Positions 1 to 7,919 of a DNA stretch of 64,000 nucleotides are shown one piece after another. The stretch lies in the NCBI GenBank assembly GCA_947168885.1, contig CAMVNQ010000007.1:147759-211758 (forward strand). The letters are read 5' to 3'. Position numbers and translations under genes: made by a program. This DNA is from an uncultured Clostridia bacterium. GTDB lineage: Bacteria > Bacillota > Clostridia > Oscillospirales > Ruminococcaceae. Within the stretch, counting starts at the first letter, position 1, and every line of letters starts with the position of its first letter. Under the pieces are notes generated by a model. The model did not search any database. It saw only the letters and a list, made by a program, of their open reading frames with translations, and was not told the origin of the DNA.

Positions 1-1423
1 CCGAGATATTGAATTTTCCGGTCGAAAGTATCATGTCGTGCGTGAGGTTCTTCTTGTTCACTGCGACGGTTATGCGGCGGGGTTCGTCGGTAAGTAGCTG
101 CGCCGTGTTGATGATGCAGCCGTTGTCCTTGCCGTCCTCGTTCGCCGTGAGTACATAAAGACCGTAGCTTATCTTGAAGAGCGCCTTCTGGTCAACACCG
201 GTCTCTGCCTGCACGGGAACAGGCTTTGCAAAATCGGCGGCGATGCGGTCAACAAGAGCGTCCATTGTCGCTTCGTTATCCGGCTTCATCGACGATTTAA
301 GCGTTACCTGTTCGTCAAGTATCGTTATGTCCTTGCAGGGCTCAAGCATTGCACGTATGAGCTTTCCTGCCGCGGGAGCCCACGAGCCGTTCTCGATGAT
401 GCCGACGGTCTTGCTGCTGAAATTGTGTGCAACAAGGTCGTGGAGCAGCTCTTCCATTTTGATGAAGATGCCGTTGTTATAGGTCGTTGTTGCGAAGATG
501 ACGTGGCTGAAGCGGAATGCTTCGGCTACGATATACGATGTGTGCGTCATTGACGCGTCGTACATCTTCACGGTTATTCCTTTTTCGCGGAGCTTCACAG
601 CGCACAGCTCGGCAGCCGACTGCGTATCGCCGTAAACCGACGTATAAGCGAGCAGAACGCCTTTTTCCTCGGGCTGATACCTGCTCCAGAGGTCGTACTT
701 CGAGATGATGTAGTCGAGCTCTCTGCGCCATACAAAACCGTGGAGAGGGCAGAGCATCTTTACGTCGATACCTGCCGCTTTTTTGAGGACAGCCTGTACC
801 TGCGTGCCGTACTTGCCGACGATGTTGCAGTAGTAGCGGCGTGCTTCGGAGAGGTATTCCTTGTCAAAATTCACCTCGTCGGCGAATATCGCGCCGTCGA
901 GAGCTCCGAAAGTGCCGAAAGCGTCCGCTGTGAAGAGTATCTTGTCGGTCGTGTCATAGGTCATGATAACTTCCGGCCAGTGTACCATAGGCGCAGCGAT
1001 GAAGCTTAACGTATGCTTTCCCGTTTCAAGGGTATCGCCTTCCTTAACGGTGATGACGCGGTCTGCGGGGAGTTCCGAAAAGAACTGGGTCATCATGGTC
1101 AGAGCCTTTGCACTTGTTACCACCTTTGTATCGGGGTAGAGGGTGAGGAGCTGCCAGAGCGTCGCCGAGTGGTCTGGCTCCATGTGCTGAACGACAACGT
1201 AGTCGAGCTTGCGGTCTCCGAGCTCGTATGCGAGGTTACAGAAGAACTGATCACGGACGGCGCTGTCGGCAGTATCAAAAAGCACGGTCTTATCGTCCAT
1301 GAGAAGATATGAGTTGTACGAAATGCCTGAGGGAACGGGATAGACCGCCTCGAAAAGCGAGAGTTTGCGGTCATTTGCACCGATCCACACGAGATCGTCG
1401 GTTATTTTTCTTGTACAGTGCAT
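1..1423 (-). CDS. Flavodiiron protein (A-type flavoprotein) with C-terminal flavin-reductase-like region, 3' end outside window
   Basis: Partial gene: 474 codons are visible and the frame runs off the left edge. The family reduces O2 to water, or NO to N2O, at a non-haem di-iron site in the cytoplasm and protects anaerobes from oxygen. Seen: a metallo-beta-lactamase-type domain with HMEPDH near residue 80 and further conserved ligand motifs (HWPE, TADAFG, CPLHG); then a flavodoxin-like domain (LLAYTSVYGDTQSAAE) from about residue 250; then, from about residue 400, a stretch resembling a flavin-reductase domain. The start ATG at 1423 follows AAAGGAGG. It is separated from upp by a 94-bp dispersed repeat. 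Such three-domain forms can take electrons from reduced flavin without rubredoxin (inference). The substrate, O2 or NO, cannot be told from sequence. Confidence 0.93.
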   Translation of the reverse strand, partial: MHCTRKITDDLVWIGANDRKLSLFEAVYPVPSGISYNSYLLMDDKTVLFDTADSAVRDQFFCNLAYELGDRKLDYVVVQHMEPDHSATLWQLLTLYPDTKVVTSAKALTMMTQFFSELPADRVITVKEGDTLETGKHTLSFIAAPMVHWPEVIMTYDTTDKILFTADAFGTFGALDGAIFADEVNFDKEYLSEARRYYCNIVGKYGTQVQAVLKKAAGIDVKMLCPLHGFVWRRELDYIISKYDLWSRYQPEEKGVLLAYTSVYGDTQSAAELCAVKLREKGITVKMYDASMTHTSYIVAEAFRFSHVIFATTTYNNGIFIKMEELLHDLVAHNFSSKTVGIIENGSWAPAAGKLIRAMLEPCKDITILDEQVTLKSSMKPDNEATMDALVDRIAADFAKPVPVQAETGVDQKALFKISYGLYVLTANEDGKDNGCIINTAQLLTDEPRRITVAVNKKNLTHDMILSTGKFNIS

Positions 1424-1480
1424 AGGTAAGACCTCCTTTAATGATAAAATAATCAGGATTTATGCATATTCGGCATAGTG

Positions 1481-1574
1481 AACTGCCTTGATGCAGAAGT
1501 GAATAACGGCTGCGAGGCAGAGTTTATTGATCCGCAGAATGTAACATACGGGGTCGCTGCCGCACGTCTGCGGC
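1481..1574. repeat. Dispersed repeat, copy 1 (intergenic, abuts upp stop)
   Basis: About 94 bp sharing long identical blocks (AATAACGGCTGCGAGGCAGAGTT, split here as AATAACGGCTGCGAGG and GCAGAGTT; GTAACATACGG) with two tandem copies inside the GNAT gene at 12923-13133. It ends in a hairpin, GCCGCA/TGCGGC at 1559-1574, and begins exactly next to the upp stop codon. Read on the minus strand, one frame encodes a peptide with the NSASQPLF core also found in the GNAT insert. Confidence 0.85.
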
Positions 1575-2216
1575 TTATTTCGTGCCGAAGATACGATCGC
1601 CGCCGTCACCTATGCCGGGAACGATGTAAAGATCTTCGTTGAGGTGGTCGTCAAGAGCGCCGCAGTAGATGTCAACCTCGGGGTGCTTCTGGTGAACGAA
1701 CTCGACACCCTCGGGGCAGGTAACGACAGATATTACCTTGACGGTCTTTGCGCCGGCTTCCTTAACGACGTCGATCGCCTTCGCGGCAGTCTTGCCCGTG
1801 CCTATCATAAGGTCGAGGATAATGACTTCGCGCTCCTCTATGTCGAACGGGAGCTTGTTGTAATAAACCTGCAAACCGTCGGGCTGGCTGTCGGCACGGC
1901 AGATTCCGATATGTCCGACTTTCGCCGCGGGAACGAGCGCGGTAGCACCGTCCACCATGCCGAGTCCCGCACGGAGAACGGGAACGAAAGCTACCTTTCT
2001 TCCCGAGATAACGTTAGAGTTTGCGATAGCGATAGGTGTCTGCACCTTTATCTGCTTCAGCGGAAGATCACGCGTTGCTTCGTAGGTCATGAACATCGTG
2101 ACTTCCTCAACGAGTTCTCTGAATTCCTTCGAGCCCGTGTTCTTGTCGCGAAGAAGCGTTATCTTGTGCTGTAACAGCGGGTGGTCGAGAATGTGAAGTC
2201 TTTCGTTTTCATACAT
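1575..2216 (-). CDS. upp: Uracil phosphoribosyltransferase
   Basis: 213 residues, full family length. It converts uracil and PRPP to UMP in pyrimidine salvage (cytoplasm). The N-terminus (HPLLQHKITLLRDKNT), the central VPVLRAGLGMVDG block and the C-terminal GIGDGGDRIFGTK tail are all characteristic. Oddity: the PRPP-binding loop, normally close to DPMLATGGSA, reads DLMIGTGKTA at residues 135-144, changing the usual Pro and the second Gly. The start overlaps the end of rpiB by 8 bp, so the two are probably translated together. An rpiB-upp neighbourhood is common in Firmicutes. Confidence 0.95.
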   Translation of the reverse strand: MYENERLHILDHPLLQHKITLLRDKNTGSKEFRELVEEVTMFMTYEATRDLPLKQIKVQTPIAIANSNVISGRKVAFVPVLRAGLGMVDGATALVPAAKVGHIGICRADSQPDGLQVYYNKLPFDIEEREVIILDLMIGTGKTAAKAIDVVKEAGAKTVKVISVVTCPEGVEFVHQKHPEVDIYCGALDDHLNEDLYIVPGIGDGGDRIFGTK

Positions 2217-2652
2217 GGTTTTTGCCCTCCAGTGCGGTTATTTTGTCAACGCGGACAGCGTGTCTGCCGCCCTCGAATCCTGTGTGCAGGAATACGTCGA
2301 GCGCTTCGATGACCGAGCCTATACCCATAGTCCGTCCGCCGAAGCAGATAACGTTCGCGTTGTTATGAAGTCTTGTGTATTTTGCGGAATACCAGTCGTA
2401 GCCGATAGCTGCGCGTATCCCGTTGATCTTGTTGGCAGCTATGGAGATGCCGATACCTGTGCCGCAGACGAGAATACCCTTGTTATCTTCGTTTTCGAGC
2501 ACCTTTGCGCAGACTTTCTCCGCGACATCGGGGTAATCGACGGGCTCTCCGCCGCAGCCCAGATCCTCGTATTCAAAACCGGTTTTTTTGAGATATTCGA
2601 TCAGTGCGAGCTTCATTTCGTACCCGCCGTGATCGCAGCCGACAATAACCAT
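2209..2652 (-). CDS. rpiB: Ribose-5-phosphate isomerase B
   Basis: 147 residues from the ATG at 2652, which follows GGAGG at good spacing; an upstream in-frame start at 2730 lacks a ribosome site and the added residues do not resemble the family. It interconverts ribose-5-phosphate and ribulose-5-phosphate in the pentose phosphate pathway. Diagnostic motifs are GCDHGGYEMK at the N-terminus, the CGTGIGISIAANKINGIRAA block and CFGGRTMG. It lies between tsaB and upp in a five-gene minus-strand run and supplies ribose phosphate, hence PRPP, for the Upp reaction. Confidence 0.95.
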   Translation of the reverse strand: MVIVGCDHGGYEMKLALIEYLKKTGFEYEDLGCGGEPVDYPDVAEKVCAKVLENEDNKGILVCGTGIGISIAANKINGIRAAIGYDWYSAKYTRLHNNANVICFGGRTMGIGSVIEALDVFLHTGFEGGRHAVRVDKITALEGKNHV

Positions 2653-2749
2653 TTTATTTCCTCCAAAAGTTAATAATAAAGCACAATTGTGACAAAGCCA
2701 ATAGTCCCGATCGCATTGTGCATTGTGCATTCGCGTGCATCAGTGCGCA

Positions 2750-3442
2750 TCAGTGCGCTGCCGCCCGCGCAAGCCTTTCGCGCTCTGCCTGCGGAAGTCT
2801 CAGGTACTTCGGCATGAGCGCCGCCGCTTCGATCTCGGGGTAACCGAGAGAAGCGAGACATACTCCGACACCGTTCTGGTAACGGAGCGGAGCAGGGGAG
2901 ATAACTATGTTCCCGCCGCCGAATTTCCCGAAGCAAAGCTCGGCTCCGTCACCGACGAGAGTTATCTTTCTGTCCGCGTACTTTTCGTCAAGCTCTGCTT
3001 TAAGCTCGCCGGTTTTGAGGGCGCGGTCATCGCACAACCGTGTGACCGAACCGTCCTTTACCTCGAAAAGCGCATTATACACATGATCGCAGCGCGCGTC
3101 CATTACGGCGCAGACGATACCGTCAGTTCCGAGCAGGTTGTACGCCATGGCGTCAAGCGTCGATACGGCTTTACAAGGCTTTCCGAGCGCATACGCCATT
3201 CCCTTGACAGCCGACACGCCTATGCGCAGCCCCGTGAATGAACCGGGACCCGCCGACACCGCGAAAATGTCGATGTCCGCGAGCGTCATCTTCGCGTTTG
3301 CGAGGATAGCTTCCACAAGCGGCATGAGCGTCTGTGAGTGAGTTATTTTGTTGTTGATGAAGCCGTCCGCGATGATCTTTTCGCCGTCGCAGACCGCAGC
3401 TCCGACGCTTACCGCCGAGCTGTCAATTCCGAGAGTTATCAT
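2750..3442 (-). CDS. tsaB: tRNA threonylcarbamoyladenosine biosynthesis protein TsaB
   Basis: 230 residues. TsaB is the ASKHA-fold partner of TsaD in making the t6A modification at position 37 of ANN-decoding tRNAs. Seen: ITLGIDSSAVSVGAAV at the start, ITHSQTLMPLVEAIL, and the SAGPGSFTGLRIGV signature. tsaE lies 49 bp upstream, as is usual. rimI and tsaD, which often follow, are absent here; rpiB follows instead. The ATG at 3442 is the first in frame. Confidence 0.93.
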   Translation of the reverse strand: MITLGIDSSAVSVGAAVCDGEKIIADGFINNKITHSQTLMPLVEAILANAKMTLADIDIFAVSAGPGSFTGLRIGVSAVKGMAYALGKPCKAVSTLDAMAYNLLGTDGIVCAVMDARCDHVYNALFEVKDGSVTRLCDDRALKTGELKAELDEKYADRKITLVGDGAELCFGKFGGGNIVISPAPLRYQNGVGVCLASLGYPEIEAAALMPKYLRLPQAERERLARAAAH

Positions 3443-3491
3443 AGATCTCCTTCGTTTTTCTTTTTCCCGTCTGTGGTCAAAAGAAAACAGA

Positions 3492-3923
3492 TCAGACTTT
3501 ATTTATGAATATTTTTCTTTGGTTTTCGCCGGTTTTCTGGATATCGACTTTCCAGACGTTTTCGAGCTCGCCGGCGAGGTCGGGGATATTCTCGCTCCAT
3601 TCGATACAGATGATGCCGCCGCGGTCGGGATAATCGAAAAATCCCGTTGCGTAAAGGTCGTCGTAACTGTCGATACGGAACAGGTCGAAGTGGAATATCG
3701 GCGGCTCGCAGCGATATTCGTTGACTATCGCGAACGTCGGGCTTGTAACGGGGTCGGTGCAGCCGAAATGTTTTGCGATGCCTTTCGTGAACTGCGTTTT
3801 CCCCGCGCCCATTTCCCCTGTGTAAAGCACGGTGTCGCCGGCTTTCAGCAGCTTTGCGAACTGCTCCGCGGCGGATATGGTCTCCTCCGCGGAGTTGGTT
3901 TCGATGATCGTAGTTTCTGTCAT
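3492..3923 (-). CDS. tsaE: tRNA threonylcarbamoyladenosine biosynthesis ATPase TsaE
   Basis: 143 residues from ATG 3923; an in-frame GTG at 3953 is the alternative, and neither has a strong ribosome site. TsaE is the P-loop ATPase that recycles the TsaB-TsaD complex in t6A synthesis. The P-loop GEMGAGKTQ is near residue 35, followed by VTSPTFAIVNEY and FHFDLFR, all family signatures. It lies 74 bp downstream of fhs and directly upstream of tsaB. Confidence 0.92.
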   Translation of the reverse strand: MTETTIIETNSAEETISAAEQFAKLLKAGDTVLYTGEMGAGKTQFTKGIAKHFGCTDPVTSPTFAIVNEYRCEPPIFHFDLFRIDSYDDLYATGFFDYPDRGGIICIEWSENIPDLAGELENVWKVDIQKTGENQRKIFINKV

Positions 3924-3997
3924 TTTATTATCATAACTTTCATATCCCGTCACGGTTCAGATATGTCCGCACAGCGGACAACAACAATCATGCTTTA

Positions 3998-5674
3998 TCA
4001 GAAGAGTCCCGAGATGTTGCCGGAGTTGTCGATGTCGATGCTGTACGCAGCGGGCTTCTTCGGAAGACCGGGCATAGTCATGATATCGCCGGTGTAAACA
4101 ACGACGAAGCCTGCACCGGACGAGAGTTTAAGGTCGCGGACGGTGATGTTGAAGTTCGTGGGCTTGCCGAGCTTCGCGGGGTCGTCGGAGAGAGAATACT
4201 GGGTCTTTGCGACGCAGATCGGTATTCTGTCCATGCCGATCTCTTCGATCTTTTTGAGAGCCTTTTCGGCAGCGGCGGTATAGATAACGCCGTCTGCGCG
4301 GTAGATCTCTTTTGCGAGTATTTCTATCTTTTCCTTGAGAGGAAGTTTTTCGTCGTAGAGCGGCTTGAACGAATCAGCGCCCTCGTGTGCTTCCATAGTA
4401 GCGAGGACTTCCTTCGCAAGCTCGATTCCGCCTTCGCCGCCCTTCATGAATACGTCGGAGAACGCAACGGGCGAGCCCATTTCCTTGCAGTACCCGGTCA
4501 CATAGTCGATCTCGGCCTGTGTGTCGGTAGCAAAGTGGTTTACGGCTACGACTACCGGAACGCCGTACTTGCGCATATTCTCGATGTGTGTGCCGAGGTT
4601 TATGATGCCCTTCTTCAGAGCGTCGAGGTTCTCCGTGCCGAGTTCGGTCTTGGGAACACCGCCGTTGTATTTGAGTGCGCGGATAGTTGCGACAAGAACA
4701 ACGCAGGAAGGTTTAAGACCTGCGAAACGGCACTTTATATCGAAGAATTTCTCTGCGCCGAGGTCGGAACCGAAGCCGGCTTCCGTGATGCAGTATTCGC
4801 CGAGTTTGAGCGCGAGCTTTGTCGCTCTTACGCTGTTGCAGCCGTGAGCTATGTTAGCGAAAGGACCGCCGTGAATGAACGCGGGGTTGTTTTCGAGGGT
4901 CTGCACGAGGTTCGGGTCGATAGCGTCCTTAAGGAGAGCCGCCATAGCGCCTACCGCGTTGAGGTCGCGTGCGTAAACGGGCTTTCCGTCGTAGGTATAG
5001 GCTACGAGGATATTACCGAGACGCTTCTTGAGGTCGGCGAGGTCTGCGGAAAGGCAGAGTATAGCCATAACCTCGCTCGCGACGGTGATGCGGAACCTGT
5101 CCTGTCTCGGAACGCCGTCAACGCGGCTTCCCATACCGATGACACAGTTGCGCAGCGCACGGTCGTTCATATCGAGGCAGCGGTCTATCTGTATCATGCG
5201 GGGGTCGATATTGAGCTCGTTGCCCTGCTGGAGGTGGTTGTCGATCAGTGCACAGAGGAGGTTGTTTGCTGCGGTAAGTGCGTGCATATCGCCGGTGAAG
5301 TGGAGATTGATGTCCTCCATAGGTACGACCTGTGAGTATCCGCCGCCTGCCGCACCGCCTTTTATGCCGAAAACGGGTCCGAGTGACGGTTCACGCAGAG
5401 CAAGGACAGAGTTCTTGCCGAGACGGTTCATAGCTTCGGAAAGTCCTATGCTCGTTGTTGTCTTGCCTTCGCCCGCAGGGGTGGGGTTGATAGCGGTAAC
5501 GAGAATGAGCTTGCCGTCGGGTTTGTCTTTTACACTGTCGATGTACTTCTGGGTCACCTTTGCCTTATAGTGACCGTAGGGTTCGATGTCGTCGGCACCG
5601 ATACCGAGCTTATCGGCGATCTCTGTGATCTTCAGCATTTTCGCCTGCTGTGCGATTTCAATATCTGTGAGCAT
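3998..5674 (-). CDS. fhs: Formate-tetrahydrofolate ligase
   Basis: 558 residues, the family's normal size. It makes 10-formyl-THF from formate, THF and ATP: the entry step of the methyl branch of one-carbon metabolism and a source of purine C1 units. Key motifs: [17 protein letters not shown] (P-loop region, about residues 60-77), [21 protein letters not shown], and [13 protein letters not shown]. It is the first gene of the minus-strand run, with a consensus-like promoter 36 bp upstream (5710-5738). Confidence 0.97.
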   Translation of the reverse strand: MLTDIEIAQQAKMLKITEIADKLGIGADDIEPYGHYKAKVTQKYIDSVKDKPDGKLILVTAINPTPAGEGKTTTSIGLSEAMNRLGKNSVLALREPSLGPVFGIKGGAAGGGYSQVVPMEDINLHFTGDMHALTAANNLLCALIDNHLQQGNELNIDPRMIQIDRCLDMNDRALRNCVIGMGSRVDGVPRQDRFRITVASEVMAILCLSADLADLKKRLGNILVAYTYDGKPVYARDLNAVGAMAALLKDAIDPNLVQTLENNPAFIHGGPFANIAHGCNSVRATKLALKLGEYCITEAGFGSDLGAEKFFDIKCRFAGLKPSCVVLVATIRALKYNGGVPKTELGTENLDALKKGIINLGTHIENMRKYGVPVVVAVNHFATDTQAEIDYVTGYCKEMGSPVAFSDVFMKGGEGGIELAKEVLATMEAHEGADSFKPLYDEKLPLKEKIEILAKEIYRADGVIYTAAAEKALKKIEEIGMDRIPICVAKTQYSLSDDPAKLGKPTNFNITVRDLKLSSGAGFVVVYTGDIMTMPGLPKKPAAYSIDIDNSGNISGLF

Positions 5675-5709
5675 AGTGTTTTCTCCTTTTTAAGAAAAAT
5701 ATTGTATTT

Positions 5710-5738
5710 ATTATACCACATTTTTTCTTTTATTGCAA
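5710..5738 (-). promoter_or_regulatory. Predicted sigma-A-type promoter for fhs
   Basis: On the minus strand: TTGCAA, a 17-bp spacer, TATAAT. The spacer ends TGTGG, giving an extended -10. It lies just upstream of fhs. Confidence 0.75.
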
Positions 5739-5769
5739 CAGTTATTTTGCCGTGCAGAACGTTATTTTA

Positions 5770-5798
5770 TTGACAAAGCCGTCGGTCTGTGATAATAT
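5770..5798 (+). promoter_or_regulatory. Predicted upstream promoter for the SGNH-hydrolase gene
   Basis: TTGACA, 17-bp spacer ending TGTGA, TAATAT. It lies about 155 bp upstream of the gene at 5953 and may form a tandem pair with the promoter at 5855. Confidence 0.6.
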
Positions 5799-5854
5799 AG
5801 ACCCTGTTTGTCAACAGCAGAATGGATATTACAATATTTACATTCACGTTTTTA

Positions 5855-5883
5855 TTGACTTTTCGGGAGAATTGTGATATTAT
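5855..5883 (+). promoter_or_regulatory. Predicted proximal promoter for the SGNH-hydrolase gene
   Basis: TTGACT, 17-bp spacer ending TTGTGA, TATTAT, about 70 bp upstream of ATG 5953. Confidence 0.65.
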
Positions 5884-5952
5884 ATTAGTTAGCTTTTTAT
5901 CCGGCAGAAATGTCGGTTTATGGCGATAAAACCAACAGAAAGAACTGGGAAA

Positions 5953-7047
5953 ATGAAAAAAAGAAATATTACAGCACTTGCCGCGGCGGCTGTATTTGCC
6001 GTTTCGGGATGCGCGACGGATATATCTAAGACGCTTCCGCCGGATACGGAAGCCGTCGAGGTTCTCGCAACGCAGGTGACTACAACGACTCCGGAAGAGA
6101 CAACGACACCGAAGCCGACGACCACTACCACGACAACCACGACGCCGTTCGAGACAACGACAGAGCCGGAGACGGAAACGGACATTTCCGAGGACACCAC
6201 GGCGGAGCCCTCCGAAGGTACATACACAATTTATTCCGATGAATACGGATACTACCCGATAACCGGAAGCTACAAGGATTTCGTCTCAAAGTGCGTCTTT
6301 GTCGGCGACAGTATATGCAGCGGCCTGAAAGCTTACGACATAATCCCGTCCGACCGCGTGTGCGCAGTGGGTAATGTCGCAGCCCGCAACATCTTCGAGG
6401 ACTGGGTCGAGTTCAAGGTCAACGGCAATAAGCTTCCGCTCATCTCGGCGCTCGTCGATCTCAAACCCGAGTACATCGTTTTCTCTATGGGTATGAACGA
6501 TGTCAATATGACCTCGGAAGCCACGTTCTGCAAGAACTACGAAGAGATACTCTCACAGGTGTCGAGCTTCCTTCCCGACGCGAAGCTTATCGTACTTTCC
6601 GTAACCCCCATTACCTACGGCGAGAACGGAAAGCTCTTCACGACCAACGACAATATCGACAGCTTCAACGCAGCCCTGAAAGAATACCTCGACGGGACAG
6701 GGAAGTGGGTCTATGCCGATGTCGCGCATGAGATGAAGAATACGCACAATATGCTCAAGGACAACTACCTCGGCTCACCCGACGGCGTTCATCTCGCTCC
6801 GGACGCGTACTACTGCATTCTCTACCAGCTCTGTGAGCGCATGGTGGACGGAAAGGTGTATAACTTCGACGGTACTTTCACATACACCGACGACGCGATT
6901 GCTCCCGTAAAGTCGGCAGAGACGACCCCGGAAACGACGGCTCCCGAAGAGCCCGCCGAGAGCACAAAGAAGACCAAAAAGACCACGGCGGCTACCGAAC
7001 ATGACGGAGAACTCTCCGGCGTAATTCACCTCGAAGACCCCGAATAA
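5953..7047 (+). CDS. SGNH/GDSL-type esterase lipoprotein
   Basis: 364 residues from ATG 5953; the longer frame from 5920 adds residues upstream of a normal signal peptide. A lipoprotein signal with lipobox VSGC is followed by a long Thr/Pro/Glu-rich linker (about residues 25-90), so the catalytic domain is probably held outside the cell on a flexible stalk. Catalytic blocks: FVGDSICSG (Ser), GMNDVN (block III) and DGVHLAPDAYY (Asp-His). A second low-complexity Thr/Glu/Lys tail ends the protein. The family includes acetyl-xylan and other carbohydrate esterases and lipases; the substrate here is unknown. A role in deacetylating plant polysaccharide fits the neighbourhood but is inference. Confidence 0.85.
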   Translation: MKKRNITALAAAAVFAVSGCATDISKTLPPDTEAVEVLATQVTTTTPEETTTPKPTTTTTTTTTPFETTTEPETETDISEDTTAEPSEGTYTIYSDEYGYYPITGSYKDFVSKCVFVGDSICSGLKAYDIIPSDRVCAVGNVAARNIFEDWVEFKVNGNKLPLISALVDLKPEYIVFSMGMNDVNMTSEATFCKNYEEILSQVSSFLPDAKLIVLSVTPITYGENGKLFTTNDNIDSFNAALKEYLDGTGKWVYADVAHEMKNTHNMLKDNYLGSPDGVHLAPDAYYCILYQLCERMVDGKVYNFDGTFTYTDDAIAPVKSAETTPETTAPEEPAESTKKTKKTTAATEHDGELSGVIHLEDPE

Positions 7048-7351
7048 TACAGAAAACGGAAATTTACGGCTCCTTTCGTCTCCGACGGGGGAGCCGGGAT
7101 CATATCCGATACAATATATTGTGTTAAACTTTAAACGAACATCGTTTTTGTTGTGTTTTTTTCAACAGTTTTTCCTTTCCCCGGGACGGTAAATTGTTGA
7201 AAATTTTCTCTTCATCTGTGGAACGTCCCGCGGAACGCGGCAGGAAAAATTTTATAAAAAAATTTAAAAAAACACTTGCATTTTACTATATGTTGTGGTA
7301 TAATAATTAAGCAATGACCAAATATAGCATAGTTGCAGGAGGACGTAACCA
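7048..7351 (+). other. Intergenic region with a hairpin and a promoter
   Basis: 304 bp without a gene. A stem CGGCTCC/GGAGCCG (7067-7073 and 7090-7096) follows the SGNH gene but has no U-tract, so it is at best a weak terminator. The rest is AT-rich up to the promoter at 7276-7304. Confidence 0.5.
7276..7304 (+). promoter_or_regulatory. Predicted promoter for the small gene at 7352
   Basis: TTGCAT, 17-bp spacer ending TGTGG, TATAAT, about 50 bp upstream of the start codon. Confidence 0.75.
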
Positions 7352-7660
7352 ATGAAGAATGTTTCGATAACTACAAATGGCGGGATACTTTCAGATAGTG
7401 AGATCCAGGCTTATGTTGACCGCGGCAGAGAATTAAAGCCCGGTCAGAAGCTTATCGGTCTCGATATTTCAATAGACGGCGAATACGTTGACCTTGCGTA
7501 CACATACGACGACAGACCTTTTGAGCGCATCAGACGTATCACAGGCTATCTTGTAGGCACTCTTGACCGCTTCAACAACGCTAAGAGAGCCGAAGTCCTT
7601 GACCGTGTGACCCATGAAGTCACAGATGATTGCGAAGACGTTTACGTTGACGCAGTCTGA
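7352..7660 (+). CDS. Small conserved-looking protein of unknown function
   Basis: 102 residues, acidic, with no signal peptide or membrane segment. I do not recognise the family. It is well supported as a gene: ATG preceded by GCAGGAGG, its own near-consensus promoter, and an intrinsic terminator 20 bp after the stop. Notable segments are LSDSEIQAYVDRGRELKPG and the FERIRRITGYLVGTLDRFNNAKR block, probably alpha-helical and basic. It is monocistronic, so context gives no function. Confidence 0.8.
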   Translation: MKNVSITTNGGILSDSEIQAYVDRGRELKPGQKLIGLDISIDGEYVDLAYTYDDRPFERIRRITGYLVGTLDRFNNAKRAEVLDRVTHEVTDDCEDVYVDAV

Positions 7661-7681
7661 CCGCTGAAAACAGTAAATGAG

Positions 7682-7719
7682 ATCCGTTCGGAACCGACCA
7701 CTCCGAGCGGATTTTTTTT
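7682..7719 (+). terminator. Intrinsic terminator after the small gene
   Basis: Stem ATCCGTTCGGA (7682-7692) with TCCGAGCGGAT (7702-7712), one G-U pair, then eight T. Confidence 0.9.
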
Positions 7720-7844
7720 CAATGCACAATTGATGTGCGCGCTTCGCGGGTTATCCGGAGCGTGACGAAAGCCAAAATCTACGTTCCTTCTGAACGTATA
7801 ACGCGAACGGGCAACAGCTGCGTTCATGTTCACCAATGAAACAA

Positions 7845-7874
7845 AACAGACCGGAAAGTGTATCTCCGGTCTGT
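7845..7874 (-). terminator. Intrinsic terminator for the multidomain regulator
   Basis: Stem AACAGACCGGA/TCCGGTCTGTT with an 8-base loop; on the minus strand it is followed by TTGTTT. It lies 46 bp past the regulator's stop. Confidence 0.75.
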
Positions 7875-7919
7875 TCTTATGTTCGAATGAGAATGAATGG
7901 ACGCTGCCTGAAAAAGCAT

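Noticed and set aside
4385..5335. 316-codon plus-strand open frame
   Set aside because: Antisense to fhs; a shadow of a GC-rich coding frame.
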